From CALZIK01 sp046756565 (lineage in GTDB: Bacteria > Acidobacteriota > Thermoanaerobaculia > Multivoradales > JAHEKO01): DNA of 43,143 nt. A program made the position numbers and the translations under genes. Location: positions 1-43,143 of the forward strand of contig JBHHWO010000022.1 in NCBI GenBank assembly GCA_046756565.1. The letters run 5' to 3'. Below, piece after piece: positions 16,980 through 25,329 of this stretch; the stretch's first letter is position 1, and every line of letters starts with the position of its first letter. The notes below the pieces were generated by a model. It ran no database searches and was not told the origin of the DNA. It saw only the letters and a program-made list of their open reading frames with translations.

Positions 16980-17627
16980 TCAACTTTCCGTTTCGCTGTC
17001 GTCGTTGGTCACGGCCGCGCTGGCGGGTACCGCCACTTCGACCAGCGCCGCCCTCAGCAACCGGTCGCGCATCCGGTAGCCGGCCTGGAGCTCCTTGACC
17101 ACGGTGGGCTCAGCAACTTCGTCGCTCTCGTGGCGAACCACGGCCTCCTGGGCTACCGGATCGAACCGGCCTTCGGAAGGCACTCGCTCGACCCCGTTCT
17201 GCTTCAGGAGATCGCCCATCTGCTTCAGGATCAACTCCACGCCGCGGCGCAGCTCGTCGGCATCACCTTCGGCGCCGAGAGCTCGCTCGAGATTGTCCAC
17301 GACCTGCAGAAAGTCCTTCAGGACGTCGAAGCCAGCGTACTGGCGCTGCTGGCTGCGCTCCCGATCGATCCGTTTTCTGAAGTTGTCGAAGTCGGCCAGC
17401 GTTCGCATCGACTTGTCGCGAAGCTCGCGAACCTCATCGCGAAGCGATGCGAGCTCGCTCGAATCGGTAGCACCGAACGGAGCCTCGGCAGTCCTCAATT
17501 CCTCGCCCTTTTCGACCGCCTTCAGAGCTTCCTGCATAGCGTCTTCGATCGACCCCTCCTCGCCACTCCCCAGATCCAGCTCTTCGGTTTCGATCTCGTC
17601 CGGATCGTACGGTCCGTCTGGATTCAT
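16980..17627 (-). CDS. grpE: Nucleotide exchange factor GrpE
   Basis: GrpE releases ADP from DnaK. The 215-residue protein has an acidic disordered N-terminus, a long coiled coil (about 60-110: LRDEVRELRDKSMRTLADFDNFRKRIDRER) and the C-terminal beta domain with GVERVPSEGRFDPVAQEAV and the end YRMRDRLLRAALVEVA, all normal for GrpE. Its ATG overlaps the hrcA stop (ATGA). Confidence 0.95.
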   Translation of the reverse strand: MNPDGPYDPDEIETEELDLGSGEEGSIEDAMQEALKAVEKGEELRTAEAPFGATDSSELASLRDEVRELRDKSMRTLADFDNFRKRIDRERSQQRQYAGFDVLKDFLQVVDNLERALGAEGDADELRRGVELILKQMGDLLKQNGVERVPSEGRFDPVAQEAVVRHESDEVAEPTVVKELQAGYRMRDRLLRAALVEVAVPASAAVTNDDSETES

Positions 17628-18757
17628 GAGTCGTGCTCCTCGGCCCTGCGAGCGTCGAAGAAGGTCTGCTCCAGGGCTCGACCGATCCGCTCTCCGAAGT
17701 ACTCGACGATCGGGATCACCCGCTGATAGTCCATCCGGGAAGGTCCGAAAATTCCGACCTTTCCGACATTGCGATCGCCAACGTCGTACGAGGTCGCCAC
17801 CAGACTGAAGTCGAGCTCCGAAGTCAACTGGCTGTCATTGCCGATGACGACGCGCACTCCCGGCCCCTCTATCAGCCGGTTCAGGACCCGCACCAGAGTC
17901 GCCTTGTCCGCGAAGGTATTGAGCAGGCGATGGATCTGTTCCAGGTCCGAGAGCTCGGGCTGCTTCAGGACCGTGGTCGTGCCCTCCACCAGAACCGAGG
18001 GAGCGCCGCGCTCGGCGAAGGCCGTCTGAGCGAGCTCGATCGTGCGGCCGAGCAGCCGGTCGACCTTGGTGCGCTCCTCGGCCATCAAGTCGATCAGCTC
18101 GTCGCGGATCTGACGGAGCGTCTTGCCGGCAAAATGGTCGGTCAGGTAGTTCGAGATCCTGACCAGATCCCGGCGCGCGATCGGCTCGGGCGTTTCGATG
18201 ACTTTGTTGTCGACGAAGCCTCCGGCGCTCACCAGGACGCACAGAATCTTGGAGCCCGAAAGGTTGACGAAGTCGATTGCGCGGAGAGTCGAGCGCCCCA
18301 CCGTCGGCGTCATCACGATGCCGATCTGCTGGGTGAGATCCGAGAGCAGCTGGCTGGCCGACGACATCTTCTCCTCGACTCCGGTCGCGCCGCCCAGGGC
18401 CTCGTCGATGGTTCTTCGAGCCTTGGCTGGTACGGCGCGATTCTGCATCAAGGCGTCGATGTAGAAGTGGTACCCGTCGCCCGTAGGCACCCGGCCGGCC
18501 GAGGTGTGCGGCTGACTCAAATAGCCCAGATCTTCGAGATCGGCCATGACGTTCCGAATCGTGGCGGCGGAAAGCGAGTGTCTGCCCGCCTTTGCGACCG
18601 ACCGGGAGCTCACCGGCTCGCCGCTCATAATGAACGCGCGAACGATGTCCTTGAGGATCTCGCGGTCCCGCGCGTTGAGACCCGAGGCCTCGACGGAGAC
18701 CCCCTGGGGGGCGGCGTTGAGGTGCTTGCCTGTGGGAGGAGTTCCGGTACTGCCCAT
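17624..18757 (-). CDS. hrcA: Heat-inducible transcription repressor HrcA
   Basis: HrcA represses class I heat-shock genes by binding the CIRCE inverted repeat, with GroEL controlling its folding. The 377-residue protein has the N-terminal winged helix (REILKDIVRAFIMSGEPVSSRSVAK, then SAATIRNVMADLEDLGYLSQPHTSAGRVPT, the family hallmark), the GAF-like middle and the C-terminal end VGIFGPSRMDYQRVIPIVEYFGERI. The ATG at 18757 is chosen; the 46 codons upstream have no homology. It leads the hrcA-grpE-dnaK-dnaJ-prmA-rsmE operon. I found no proper CIRCE upstream (see findings). Confidence 0.96.
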   Translation of the reverse strand: MGSTGTPPTGKHLNAAPQGVSVEASGLNARDREILKDIVRAFIMSGEPVSSRSVAKAGRHSLSAATIRNVMADLEDLGYLSQPHTSAGRVPTGDGYHFYIDALMQNRAVPAKARRTIDEALGGATGVEEKMSSASQLLSDLTQQIGIVMTPTVGRSTLRAIDFVNLSGSKILCVLVSAGGFVDNKVIETPEPIARRDLVRISNYLTDHFAGKTLRQIRDELIDLMAEERTKVDRLLGRTIELAQTAFAERGAPSVLVEGTTTVLKQPELSDLEQIHRLLNTFADKATLVRVLNRLIEGPGVRVVIGNDSQLTSELDFSLVATSYDVGDRNVGKVGIFGPSRMDYQRVIPIVEYFGERIGRALEQTFFDARRAEEHDS

Positions 18758-18831
18758 GCTGGAATCGTCGGCTGCGACGTACACGAATACAACTACAGCG
18801 GTCGCACCACCGTGCGGCGCCTCAGGGCGGC

Positions 18832-18837
18832 ATTCTA
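18832..18837 (-). promoter_or_regulatory. -10 box for the hrcA operon
   Basis: The minus strand reads GGGTAGAATG. TAGAAT is a near-consensus -10 that would give a leader of about 65-70 nt. No good -35 box is visible at 16-18 nt. Confidence 0.4.
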
Positions 18838-18911
18838 CCCCAGCTGCCAGCTTCGATCGGCAGTTTCCCCATCCGCAGGCGGCACTCCGGACCACCGCCG
18901 ATTCCGCCCGG

Positions 18912-18920
18912 TGCTAAGAT
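18912..18920 (+). promoter_or_regulatory. Extended -10 promoter of the mglA-like gene
   Basis: TGCTAAGAT is an extended -10 (TGn plus TAAGAT). Transcription would begin near 18927, leaving a leader of about 54 nt before the ATG at 18981. No clear -35 is seen. Confidence 0.45.
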
Positions 18921-18980
18921 CGCTCGACTGTCCCGGCTCGAAAACGCCCTGGTTCGAGGCCGTCTTCCGGGTTCAAGAAA

Positions 18981-20012
18981 ATGGCGTTCTTCAACTACTC
19001 GACGATGCAGATGACGGCGAAGATCGTCTATTACGGGCCTGGCCTGTGCGGAAAGACGACCAATCTCCAGTACATCTACGGTCACACCAAGAGCGACTCG
19101 CGCGGCGAGATGGTGTCGCTGGAGACGCAGACCGATAGGACCCTGTTTTTCGACCTGCTGCCGATCGACGTCGGCTCGGTGGCCGGTTTTCGAACCAAGA
19201 TCCAGCTCTACACCGTTCCGGGTCAGGTGTTCTACAACACCACGCGAAAGCTCGTACTCAAGGGCGTCGACGGGCTGGTGTTCGTGGCCGATTCACAGAT
19301 ACCGATGGCGCAGTCGAACATCGAGTCGCTCGCCAACCTGGGCGAGAACCTCGCGGAGCTCGGACTGGATATCGACAACGTCCCGCTCGTGCTGCAGTAC
19401 AACAAACGGGATCTGAGCGACATTCTGACTCTCGAGCAGCTTAACGAGGCGCTCAATTCCAACGGCTGGGAGTGCTTCGAAGCATCGGCTCTTACCGGCA
19501 AGGGCGTCTTCGAGACCTTGCGCGGCGTCTCTCGTCTGACGCTGCTTTCGCTTCGTGACCAGCTCGAGATGACGCCCCGCGGGACGCCGCGTGAGCGGCC
19601 CAGAGCGGCGCCCGCGCCGGCGCCGGTCAAGCTGTCAAAGGCCGAGGAGGCGGACGAAGCCGACACGGCCGACGAAGCCGAAGCGGTAGCTGCCGCGGTC
19701 GCGGAGGAACAAAGCGACGCGGAGGAGGCGCCGGCCGAACAGGAGGAAGGCTTCCCGGAGGACGCCGCGCCGGCTCCGGCTGCGGCAGCCGAAGAGAGTG
19801 CCGAGCCGCTCAAGCCGCTGCGCAAGGATCTACTTCTCCGCCTGCCGGCAACCGACTTCGAGCGGACCCAGAGGCTGGCGGTGCGCCTGACACTCGAGGA
19901 CTCCGAGGGCGAAATCGTTCGGGTGACTCGGGACGTGCGCGTCGAGCTGGATCACACGGCGGAAGACGAGTTGCTGCTCAGCCTGAACCTGGCGCTGAGA
20001 TCCGACGGTTGA
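18981..20012 (+). CDS. MglA-like small GTPase with long C-terminal extension
   Basis: Residues 1-195 closely match MglA, the polarity GTPase of Myxococcus: opening MAFFNYSTMQMTAKIVYYGPGLCGKTTNLQ-type P-loop (G19 to T27), TDRTLFFDLLP, the TVPGQ switch II (78-82), the LVLKGVDGLVFVADSQ strand and NKRD (141-144). Typical MglA stops near residue 195. Here an Ala/Glu/Pro-rich linker (about 200-278) leads to a compact C-terminal domain (about 279-343: DLLLRLPATDFERTQRLAVRLTL onward) that I do not recognise. No mglB is adjacent; nrdR follows by 31 nt. A role in polarity or pilus motility with PilT is inference. Confidence 0.9.
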   Translation: MAFFNYSTMQMTAKIVYYGPGLCGKTTNLQYIYGHTKSDSRGEMVSLETQTDRTLFFDLLPIDVGSVAGFRTKIQLYTVPGQVFYNTTRKLVLKGVDGLVFVADSQIPMAQSNIESLANLGENLAELGLDIDNVPLVLQYNKRDLSDILTLEQLNEALNSNGWECFEASALTGKGVFETLRGVSRLTLLSLRDQLEMTPRGTPRERPRAAPAPAPVKLSKAEEADEADTADEAEAVAAAVAEEQSDAEEAPAEQEEGFPEDAAPAPAAAAEESAEPLKPLRKDLLLRLPATDFERTQRLAVRLTLEDSEGEIVRVTRDVRVELDHTAEDELLLSLNLALRSDG

Positions 20013-20043
20013 CAAACCGGGATCCACGGTGGAGCTCGCGTAA

Positions 20044-20499
20044 TTGAAGTGTCCCTTCTGCAGTGAGCTCAAGGACCGCGTGGTCGACTCGCGCGAGAGC
20101 CGCGACGGCCTTGCGGTGCGACGGCGCCGGGAATGCCTGAGCTGTGGCCGCAGATTCACTTCCTACGAGGAGATCGAGGACATCCCCTACATGGTGGTGA
20201 AGAACGACGGCTCGCGCGAGGACTTCGATCGGAAAAAGCTTCTGGCCGGGTTGCACCAGGCCTGTCAGAAGCGACCGATCACCGTGACCGAGCTGCAGGA
20301 GATCGTCGAGGCCGTGGAGCACAAGCTCCACGAGCAGGAAGATCGCGAGATCTCGACCAAGGCGATCGGCGCGATGGTCATGCGGCGCCTGAAGAAGCTC
20401 GACCAGGTCGCGTACGTCCGATTTGCGTCGGTCTACCGAAAGTTCGAAGACGTGGACGCCTTCATGGAAGAGCTTCAGAAGCTCGTCAACCGCGAGTAG
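20044..20499 (+). CDS. nrdR: Transcriptional repressor NrdR
   Basis: NrdR senses ATP/dATP and represses ribonucleotide reductase genes through NrdR boxes. The 151-residue protein has the N-terminal zinc ribbon (Cys3, Cys6, Cys31, Cys34; VVDSRESRDGLAVRRRREC) and an ATP-cone domain from about 46 to 136 (VVKNDGSREDFDRKKLLAGL). The start is TTG, with GGAG 9 nt upstream, giving the family N-terminus (M)KCPFC. No reductase gene is nearby. It lies between mglA and hsp20. Confidence 0.95.
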   Translation: MKCPFCSELKDRVVDSRESRDGLAVRRRRECLSCGRRFTSYEEIEDIPYMVVKNDGSREDFDRKKLLAGLHQACQKRPITVTELQEIVEAVEHKLHEQEDREISTKAIGAMVMRRLKKLDQVAYVRFASVYRKFEDVDAFMEELQKLVNRE

Positions 20500-20505
20500 C
20501 GTCCG

Positions 20506-20970
20506 ATGGCGACTCGATTGACCACGGTGCAGATCGTCAGCCAGCTCAAGTCCGAGCTGGATCGGCTCCTGGAGGTCGACTCGAGGCTGGTGCTGGATCT
20601 CCAGGACGGATCGGTGCTGCCGGTCCGGTTCGACGTGGTCCAGAGCGACACCGAGGTCAGTGTGCTGGTCGAGGTTCCGGGAATGTCCGCGGATCAGCTC
20701 GAGGTGACGGTGGCCGGCAACATGGTCACGGTCGCCGGTGACAAGGTCGCGCCCGGTCGGGCCTCCGTAGACGGCCGGTATCTGTGCGTCGAGCGGCCCT
20801 GGGGACGCTTCGAGCGGAGCGTCGAGCTACCCGTGATCGTCAACCCGCGCAAGGGACGAGCAGTACTGGGGCGCGGCGTGCTGCGAATCGATCTGCCGAC
20901 CCTGACCGAGCAACGCAACCAACCCGTTCGGCTCCGCATAGAGAACGCCGACGGAGGCATCGTTGAGTAG
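20506..20970 (+). CDS. Small heat-shock protein (Hsp20/alpha-crystallin)
   Basis: This 154-residue protein has a poorly conserved N-terminal arm (1-37) and an alpha-crystallin domain from about 38 to 130: VRFDVVQSDTEVSVLVEVPGMSADQLEVTV, a YLCVERPWGRFERSVELP strand pair and the conserved RGVLRIDLP (usually GVLxIxLP). It would hold unfolding proteins for DnaK. The typical C-terminal I-x-I motif appears only as VRLRIE. It begins 6 nt after nrdR and overlaps the lon start by 8 nt, so a shared transcript with lon is likely. Confidence 0.85.
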   Translation: MATRLTTVQIVSQLKSELDRLLEVDSRLVLDLQDGSVLPVRFDVVQSDTEVSVLVEVPGMSADQLEVTVAGNMVTVAGDKVAPGRASVDGRYLCVERPWGRFERSVELPVIVNPRKGRAVLGRGVLRIDLPTLTEQRNQPVRLRIENADGGIVE

Positions 20971-23380
20971 TCCCAACGCCGAGCCCGAGCAAGAGATCAT
21001 CAGCCTTCCGGACCTCCTTCCGGTGCTGCCGCTCAAGGACATCGTCGTCTTTCCCTACATCATCGTTCCGCTCTCGATCGGGCGCGACAAGAGCGTGCTG
21101 GCCGTCGACGAAGCCCTGACCGCCAATCGCATCGTGATGCTCGCAGCGCAAAAGGATCCGGAGGCGGACGACCCCCTTCCAGAGGACATCTACCACCTGG
21201 GCACGGCCGCGGTGATCATGCGCATGCTCAAGCTCCCAGACGGTCGCATCCGCATCCTGGTTCAGGGGCTGACCCGAGCTCGGATTCAGCACTTCAGTCA
21301 GACCGAGCCGTTTCTCCAGGCCAAGATCGAACGCCTCGACGATCCCGATATCGACCAGCCTAGGCTGGAGGTCGAGGCTCTGGTTCGAAGCGTCAAGGAC
21401 GGACTGGATCGCGTCGTTCAACTCGGCAAGGCCGTCTCCCCGGAAGTGGTAGTGATCGCGGCGAACCTGGAAGAGCCGGGGCGTCTGGCGGATCTCGTGG
21501 CCAGCAACATGGAGCTAAAGCCCGAGGAGGCTCAGGAGATCTTGCGCACGCTCGATCCCATCGAGCGCTTGAAGCTGGTCAACACCGCCCTGGCTCGCGA
21601 AGTCCAGGTCTTGACCATGCAGCAGGAGATCTCCACCCAGGCGCGCGGCGAGATGGACAAGAGCCAGCGCGATTATTTCCTGCGCCAGCAGCTCAAGGCC
21701 ATCCGCCAGGAGCTGGGAGAGGGCGAAGACCTGGCCGAGGACGTGGACAACTACCGCGAGCTGGCCGAGGAAAAGGGGCTACCCGAAGAGGCCCAGGAAG
21801 AGCTCGAGCGGCAGCTCAAGAAGCTCGAGCGAAGCCATCCCGAAAGCGCCGAAACCGCGATCATCCGGAACTTTCTCGACTGGCTGACTTGTTTGCCGTG
21901 GTCGATCACGAGCAAGGACGTTCTGAACCTCGACCGGGCCCGCAAGATCCTGGACGAGGATCACTACGATCTCGAGGAGGTGAAGGACCGGATCCTCGAG
22001 TATCTGGCGGTTCGGAAGCTGAATCCGGAGGTCAAGGGGCCCATCCTGTGTTTCGTCGGACCGCCGGGCGTCGGCAAGACGTCTCTCGGTCGATCGATTG
22101 CCCGCGCCATGGATCGCCGGTTCCTGCGTATTTCGCTCGGTGGCGTACGCGACGAAGCCGAGATCCGGGGCCACAGGAGGACCTACGTCGGCGCACTACC
22201 GGGGCGGATTCTCCAGGGGCTCCGTCAGGCCGGCACCAGCAATCCGGTCTTCATGCTCGACGAGATCGACAAGCTCGGTACGGACTTCCGCGGCGACCCC
22301 TCGTCCGCGCTGCTCGAGGTTCTCGACCCGGAGCAGAACTTCAATTTCCGCGACCACTACCTGGGCGTCGCTTACGACCTCAGCAAGGTGATGTTTATCA
22401 CCACGGCGAACCAGCTCTACCCGATTCAGCCGGCGTTTCGCGATCGAATGGAGATCATCAGGCTGTCGGGCTATATCGAGGAAGAGAAGGTCGAGATCGC
22501 CAAGCGGCATCTGATTCCGAAACAGGTCGCCGAGCATGGGCTCGACAAGACGCACATCTCGTTCACGACCGCGGGGATCCGCAAGATCATCAGCAACTAC
22601 ACCAAGGAAGCGGGCTTGCGGAACCTCGAGCGCGAGTTCGCCAAGATCTGCCGCAAGGTCGCCGTCAAGGCCGCCCGAGGCAGACTGCGCTCGCGGGCCT
22701 CGATCTCGGCGCGATCGATCCAGAACTATCTGGGTCCCTCGAAGCACTTCAGCGAGGAGCTCCTAGATCGCGACCGCGTCGGTGTCGCCACCGGACTGGC
22801 CTGGACTCCGGTCGGAGGGGATCTGCTGTTCGTCGAAGTCGCTGCGGTCCCGGGGAGAGGCAAACTGGTCCTGACCGGTCAGCTCGGCAGCGTCATGAAG
22901 GAATCGGCGCAGGCCGCAATCACCTATGCCCGAAGCTCGAAGCTCCTGAGCCAGGCTCCGGACGACTTCTTCACCCGGCACGACATCCACATCCATGTGC
23001 CCGCCGGGTCGGTGCCCAAGGACGGGCCCTCGGCGGGAATCACGATCGCGTCCGCAGTCGTGTCTCTGTTGACCCAGCGACCGGTCGACCGGCGAGTGGC
23101 CATGACCGGCGAGATCACTCTGCGCGGCGACGTGCTGCCGATCGGAGGCCTCAAGGAGAAGTTATTGGCCGCGCGCAATGCCGGAGTGCGAACGGTCGTC
23201 ATACCGAAGCTCAACGAGCGTGACCTCTCAGAGATCGACAAGGACCTCAAGCAGGGCCTGACCGTTCATCTGGTCGACCACTGCGAAGAGGCCGTGGACC
23301 TCGCTCTGCGGCCGCGAGACAAGCGGAAGCGTCGCACGGCGTCGAAGAGCCGGCTGCCGCGGGCCGCCCGGGGCGCGTAA
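20963..23380 (+). CDS. lon: ATP-dependent protease Lon (LonA)
   Basis: Lon is a hexameric AAA+ protease that degrades misfolded and regulatory proteins. The 805-residue chain has the LON substrate-binding domain (about 17-210, starting LPVLPLKDIVVFPYIIVPL), Walker A GPPGVGKT (366-373), Walker B VFMLDEIDKL, and the protease domain with Ser690 (PKDGPSAG) and Lys733 (GGLKEKLLAA) as the catalytic dyad. The start is TTG with GGAGG 5 nt upstream, overlapping the hsp20 stop. The C-terminus is basic and slightly extended. Confidence 0.97.
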   Translation: MSSPNAEPEQEIISLPDLLPVLPLKDIVVFPYIIVPLSIGRDKSVLAVDEALTANRIVMLAAQKDPEADDPLPEDIYHLGTAAVIMRMLKLPDGRIRILVQGLTRARIQHFSQTEPFLQAKIERLDDPDIDQPRLEVEALVRSVKDGLDRVVQLGKAVSPEVVVIAANLEEPGRLADLVASNMELKPEEAQEILRTLDPIERLKLVNTALAREVQVLTMQQEISTQARGEMDKSQRDYFLRQQLKAIRQELGEGEDLAEDVDNYRELAEEKGLPEEAQEELERQLKKLERSHPESAETAIIRNFLDWLTCLPWSITSKDVLNLDRARKILDEDHYDLEEVKDRILEYLAVRKLNPEVKGPILCFVGPPGVGKTSLGRSIARAMDRRFLRISLGGVRDEAEIRGHRRTYVGALPGRILQGLRQAGTSNPVFMLDEIDKLGTDFRGDPSSALLEVLDPEQNFNFRDHYLGVAYDLSKVMFITTANQLYPIQPAFRDRMEIIRLSGYIEEEKVEIAKRHLIPKQVAEHGLDKTHISFTTAGIRKIISNYTKEAGLRNLEREFAKICRKVAVKAARGRLRSRASISARSIQNYLGPSKHFSEELLDRDRVGVATGLAWTPVGGDLLFVEVAAVPGRGKLVLTGQLGSVMKESAQAAITYARSSKLLSQAPDDFFTRHDIHIHVPAGSVPKDGPSAGITIASAVVSLLTQRPVDRRVAMTGEITLRGDVLPIGGLKEKLLAARNAGVRTVVIPKLNERDLSEIDKDLKQGLTVHLVDHCEEAVDLALRPRDKRKRRTASKSRLPRAARGA

Positions 23381-23399
23381 CGGAACCGGCGAGTTGAGC

Positions 23400-24422
23400 A
23401 TGGCTGGCGGACAGCACGGCGAAGACCGTCTGATCGGCTGGCTCCGTGCCGAGCTGCGGCGTCGAGACCTCCCCGATCTCCTCGGCGACGACGTCGCTCG
23501 ACTCTCCCTGACCGGCGGCTGGGCGGTTTCCGCCGACCAGCAGATCGAGGGCGTCCACTTCCGCCCTGAGCTGCCGTCCGGACGGATCGGCCGGCGCACG
23601 GTGGCGGTCAACCTGTCGGATCTGGCGGCCGCGGGCGCGAGTCCCGGCTACGCTCTGGTGACAGTCGCCGCCTCCCAGAGCTTCGATTTCAAGTCCTTCT
23701 TTCGGGGACTGCTCGACGGTTGCCAGCAATTCGGTCTGACTCTCGCAGGCGGCGATCTGGCCGCCGCGCCCCGGACCGCCGTATCGATGACGGTCTTCGG
23801 ACGGCGCCAGAGCGGCGGGCGATGGCCCAGGCGCGAACTGGCCCGTCCCGGAGACACGCTGTGGTTGGGCGGTGCGGTCGGAGAGTCCGCCCTGGGACGA
23901 GCGCTGCTCGCGAAAGGAGCGGTCACGATGCCAAGGTCCGTCCGGCTACCACGAGCCGTGCCGCCCGCCCTGCGACAGGCGGCTCGAAACGCAGTCGAGC
24001 GGCACGTCGCGCCGGTGCCGCAGCTCGAGCTGGGAGCCTGGCTCGCCGGCCGGCGACGAGCTGCGGCGATCGACGTCTCCGACGGCGTGCTACTCGATCT
24101 CGAGCGCCTGGCCCGGGCGAGCGCGGTCACCTGTGAGATCGACTGCAAGGCGCTTCCACTGAGCCCTGAATTCGCCAAGCTGGCACGGTGGTCCGGCGAG
24201 GACGCCGATCGGCTGGCGCTGGCCGGCGGTGAAGACTACGTGCTGCTCTTCGGCGTCCCCGGGGGACTTCGGCCTCCGGGAGAGTTCGGCGCGACTCCTA
24301 TCGGTCGCGTCGTGTCGTCGGTTCGACGGACTCCCCGACGCTGGGTGCGCCTGGTCGGCGCTCGATCCGAGCTGGCCCCCGACAAGGGCTGGGATCACCT
24401 CGAGCGATTCGGATCCAGGTAG
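23400..24422 (+). CDS. thiL: Thiamine-monophosphate kinase
   Basis: ThiL phosphorylates thiamine phosphate to the active diphosphate. The 340-residue protein has the PurM-like fold: GDDVARL (usually GDDAA), VEGVHF-like IEGVHF, VAVNLSDLAAAGASP (metal-binding SDLAAMGA type), LAGGDLA, the IDVSDGVLLDLERLA segment and LAGGEDYVLLF. I chose the ATG at 23400; a TTG at 23394 is equally open. The last 28 nt overlap the tail of the ABC permease gene on the other strand. No other thiamine gene is nearby. Confidence 0.93.
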   Translation: MAGGQHGEDRLIGWLRAELRRRDLPDLLGDDVARLSLTGGWAVSADQQIEGVHFRPELPSGRIGRRTVAVNLSDLAAAGASPGYALVTVAASQSFDFKSFFRGLLDGCQQFGLTLAGGDLAAAPRTAVSMTVFGRRQSGGRWPRRELARPGDTLWLGGAVGESALGRALLAKGAVTMPRSVRLPRAVPPALRQAARNAVERHVAPVPQLELGAWLAGRRRAAAIDVSDGVLLDLERLARASAVTCEIDCKALPLSPEFAKLARWSGEDADRLALAGGEDYVLLFGVPGGLRPPGEFGATPIGRVVSSVRRTPRRWVRLVGARSELAPDKGWDHLERFGSR

Positions 24423-25285
24423 TCGACCAGACCGTCGCCGAGAAAGTTCAGCCCCATCACCGTCACCAGGATCGCCAGGCCGGGAAACAACGCCAGGTGG
24501 GGCGCATCCAGAAGATGGCCCCTGCCGGCGTTGATCATTGCGCCCCAGGATGGAGTCGGCGGCTGGATTCCGAGACCCAGAAACGAGAGTCCCGCCTCGG
24601 CCAAGATCGCAGCCGCCATCCCCAGGCTCGCCTGGACCAGGAGCATCGGCAGAACGTTGGGCAGGATGTGTCGTACCAGGATCGAGCCGCCGCCGGTTCC
24701 CGTGGCCCGAGCCGCTGCGACGAACTCGCGCTCTCGCACCTGCAGCACTTGCGCGCGTACCAGGCGCGCGTACCCTACCCATCCGATAGTGACCAAGGCG
24801 AAGACGACGTTGCGAAGCGCCGGCCCGAGAACGGCAACCAGCGCGATCGCGAGCAGGATGCCGGGAAAGGCCATGAAGACGTCGGCCGTCCGCATCAGAA
24901 CCGCGTCGGTCCGGCCACCGAAGTATCCCGAGACCGAGCCGATGACAGTGCCCAGGATGCCGGCCAGCAGCACGACGGTCAGCCCGACTCCGACCGACAC
25001 CCGGGCGCCGAACACGAGTCTCGAGAAGATATCCCGCCCGAGCTCGTCCAGGCCGAGCGGATGACCGCCGGTGGGGCCCTCGAGACGCCGCTCGAGCCGC
25101 TGCTCGGTCGGGTCGAACGGCGTCAGCACGGGCGCCAGCACTGCCGCGAGAATGGCCACCAGAACAAAGACCGCTCCCAGGACCAGACCCCAGGTGGGGC
25201 GGCGGTCTCGGGCTCCGGTGTCTCCACTCGAACCCGGACCCCGGGCCTCCTCCGGGCCCTGCTCGGCGGCAACGTGATCCGTCAA
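24395..25285 (-). CDS. Peptide-type ABC transporter permease (DppC/OppC-like)
   Basis: This 296-residue inner-membrane protein has the OppC architecture: a cytosolic N-terminus, TM1 (about 33-55), a periplasmic loop with HPLGLDELGRDIFSRLVFGARVS (family signature), and the BPD domain containing the EAA loop (FVAAARATGTGGGSILVRHILPN) with FLGLGIQPPTPSWG and a LNFLGDGLVDYLDP end. The start is TTG at 25285; TAGAGT ends 9 nt upstream. It pairs with the DppB-like gene at 25875 although an oppositely oriented gene lies between them. No binding protein or ATPase gene is in the window, so the substrate (peptide, nickel or other) is unknown. Confidence 0.92.
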   Translation of the reverse strand: MTDHVAAEQGPEEARGPGSSGDTGARDRRPTWGLVLGAVFVLVAILAAVLAPVLTPFDPTEQRLERRLEGPTGGHPLGLDELGRDIFSRLVFGARVSVGVGLTVVLLAGILGTVIGSVSGYFGGRTDAVLMRTADVFMAFPGILLAIALVAVLGPALRNVVFALVTIGWVGYARLVRAQVLQVREREFVAAARATGTGGGSILVRHILPNVLPMLLVQASLGMAAAILAEAGLSFLGLGIQPPTPSWGAMINAGRGHLLDAPHLALFPGLAILVTVMGLNFLGDGLVDYLDPNRSR

Positions 25286-25294
25286 ACCGGAGCG

Positions 25295-25300
25295 ACTCTA
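25295..25300 (-). promoter_or_regulatory. -10 box of the DppC-like gene, near-leaderless
   Basis: On the minus strand TAGAGT ends 9 nt before the TTG start at 25285. If used, the permease gene has its own promoter back-to-back with that of the sulfoxide reductase. Confidence 0.35.
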
Positions 25301-25312
25301 CAACGTCGCTGC

Positions 25313-25321
25313 TGCTAAACT
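25313..25321 (+). promoter_or_regulatory. Extended -10 of the sulfoxide reductase gene, leaderless
   Basis: TGCTAAACT (TGn plus TAAACT) ends 8 nt before the ATG at 25330, so the mRNA would begin at or next to the start codon. No Shine-Dalgarno sequence fits in between. Confidence 0.5.
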
Positions 25322-25329
25322 CCCGCGCC

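Larger units (their letters stand above)
18758..18980. promoter_or_regulatory. Divergent promoter region of hrcA and mglA-like genes
   Basis: This 223-nt intergenic region carries the two -10 boxes listed separately. It also holds GCACTC (18882-18887) and GTGCTAA (18911-18917), the two inner halves of a CIRCE element but far too widely spaced (about 21 nt instead of 9). No coding sequence is supported here. Confidence 0.5.

Noticed and set aside
15674..17098. Plus-strand open frame of 474 codons antisense to dnaK
   Set aside because: It mirrors the codon structure of dnaK on the other strand and has no recognisable domain.
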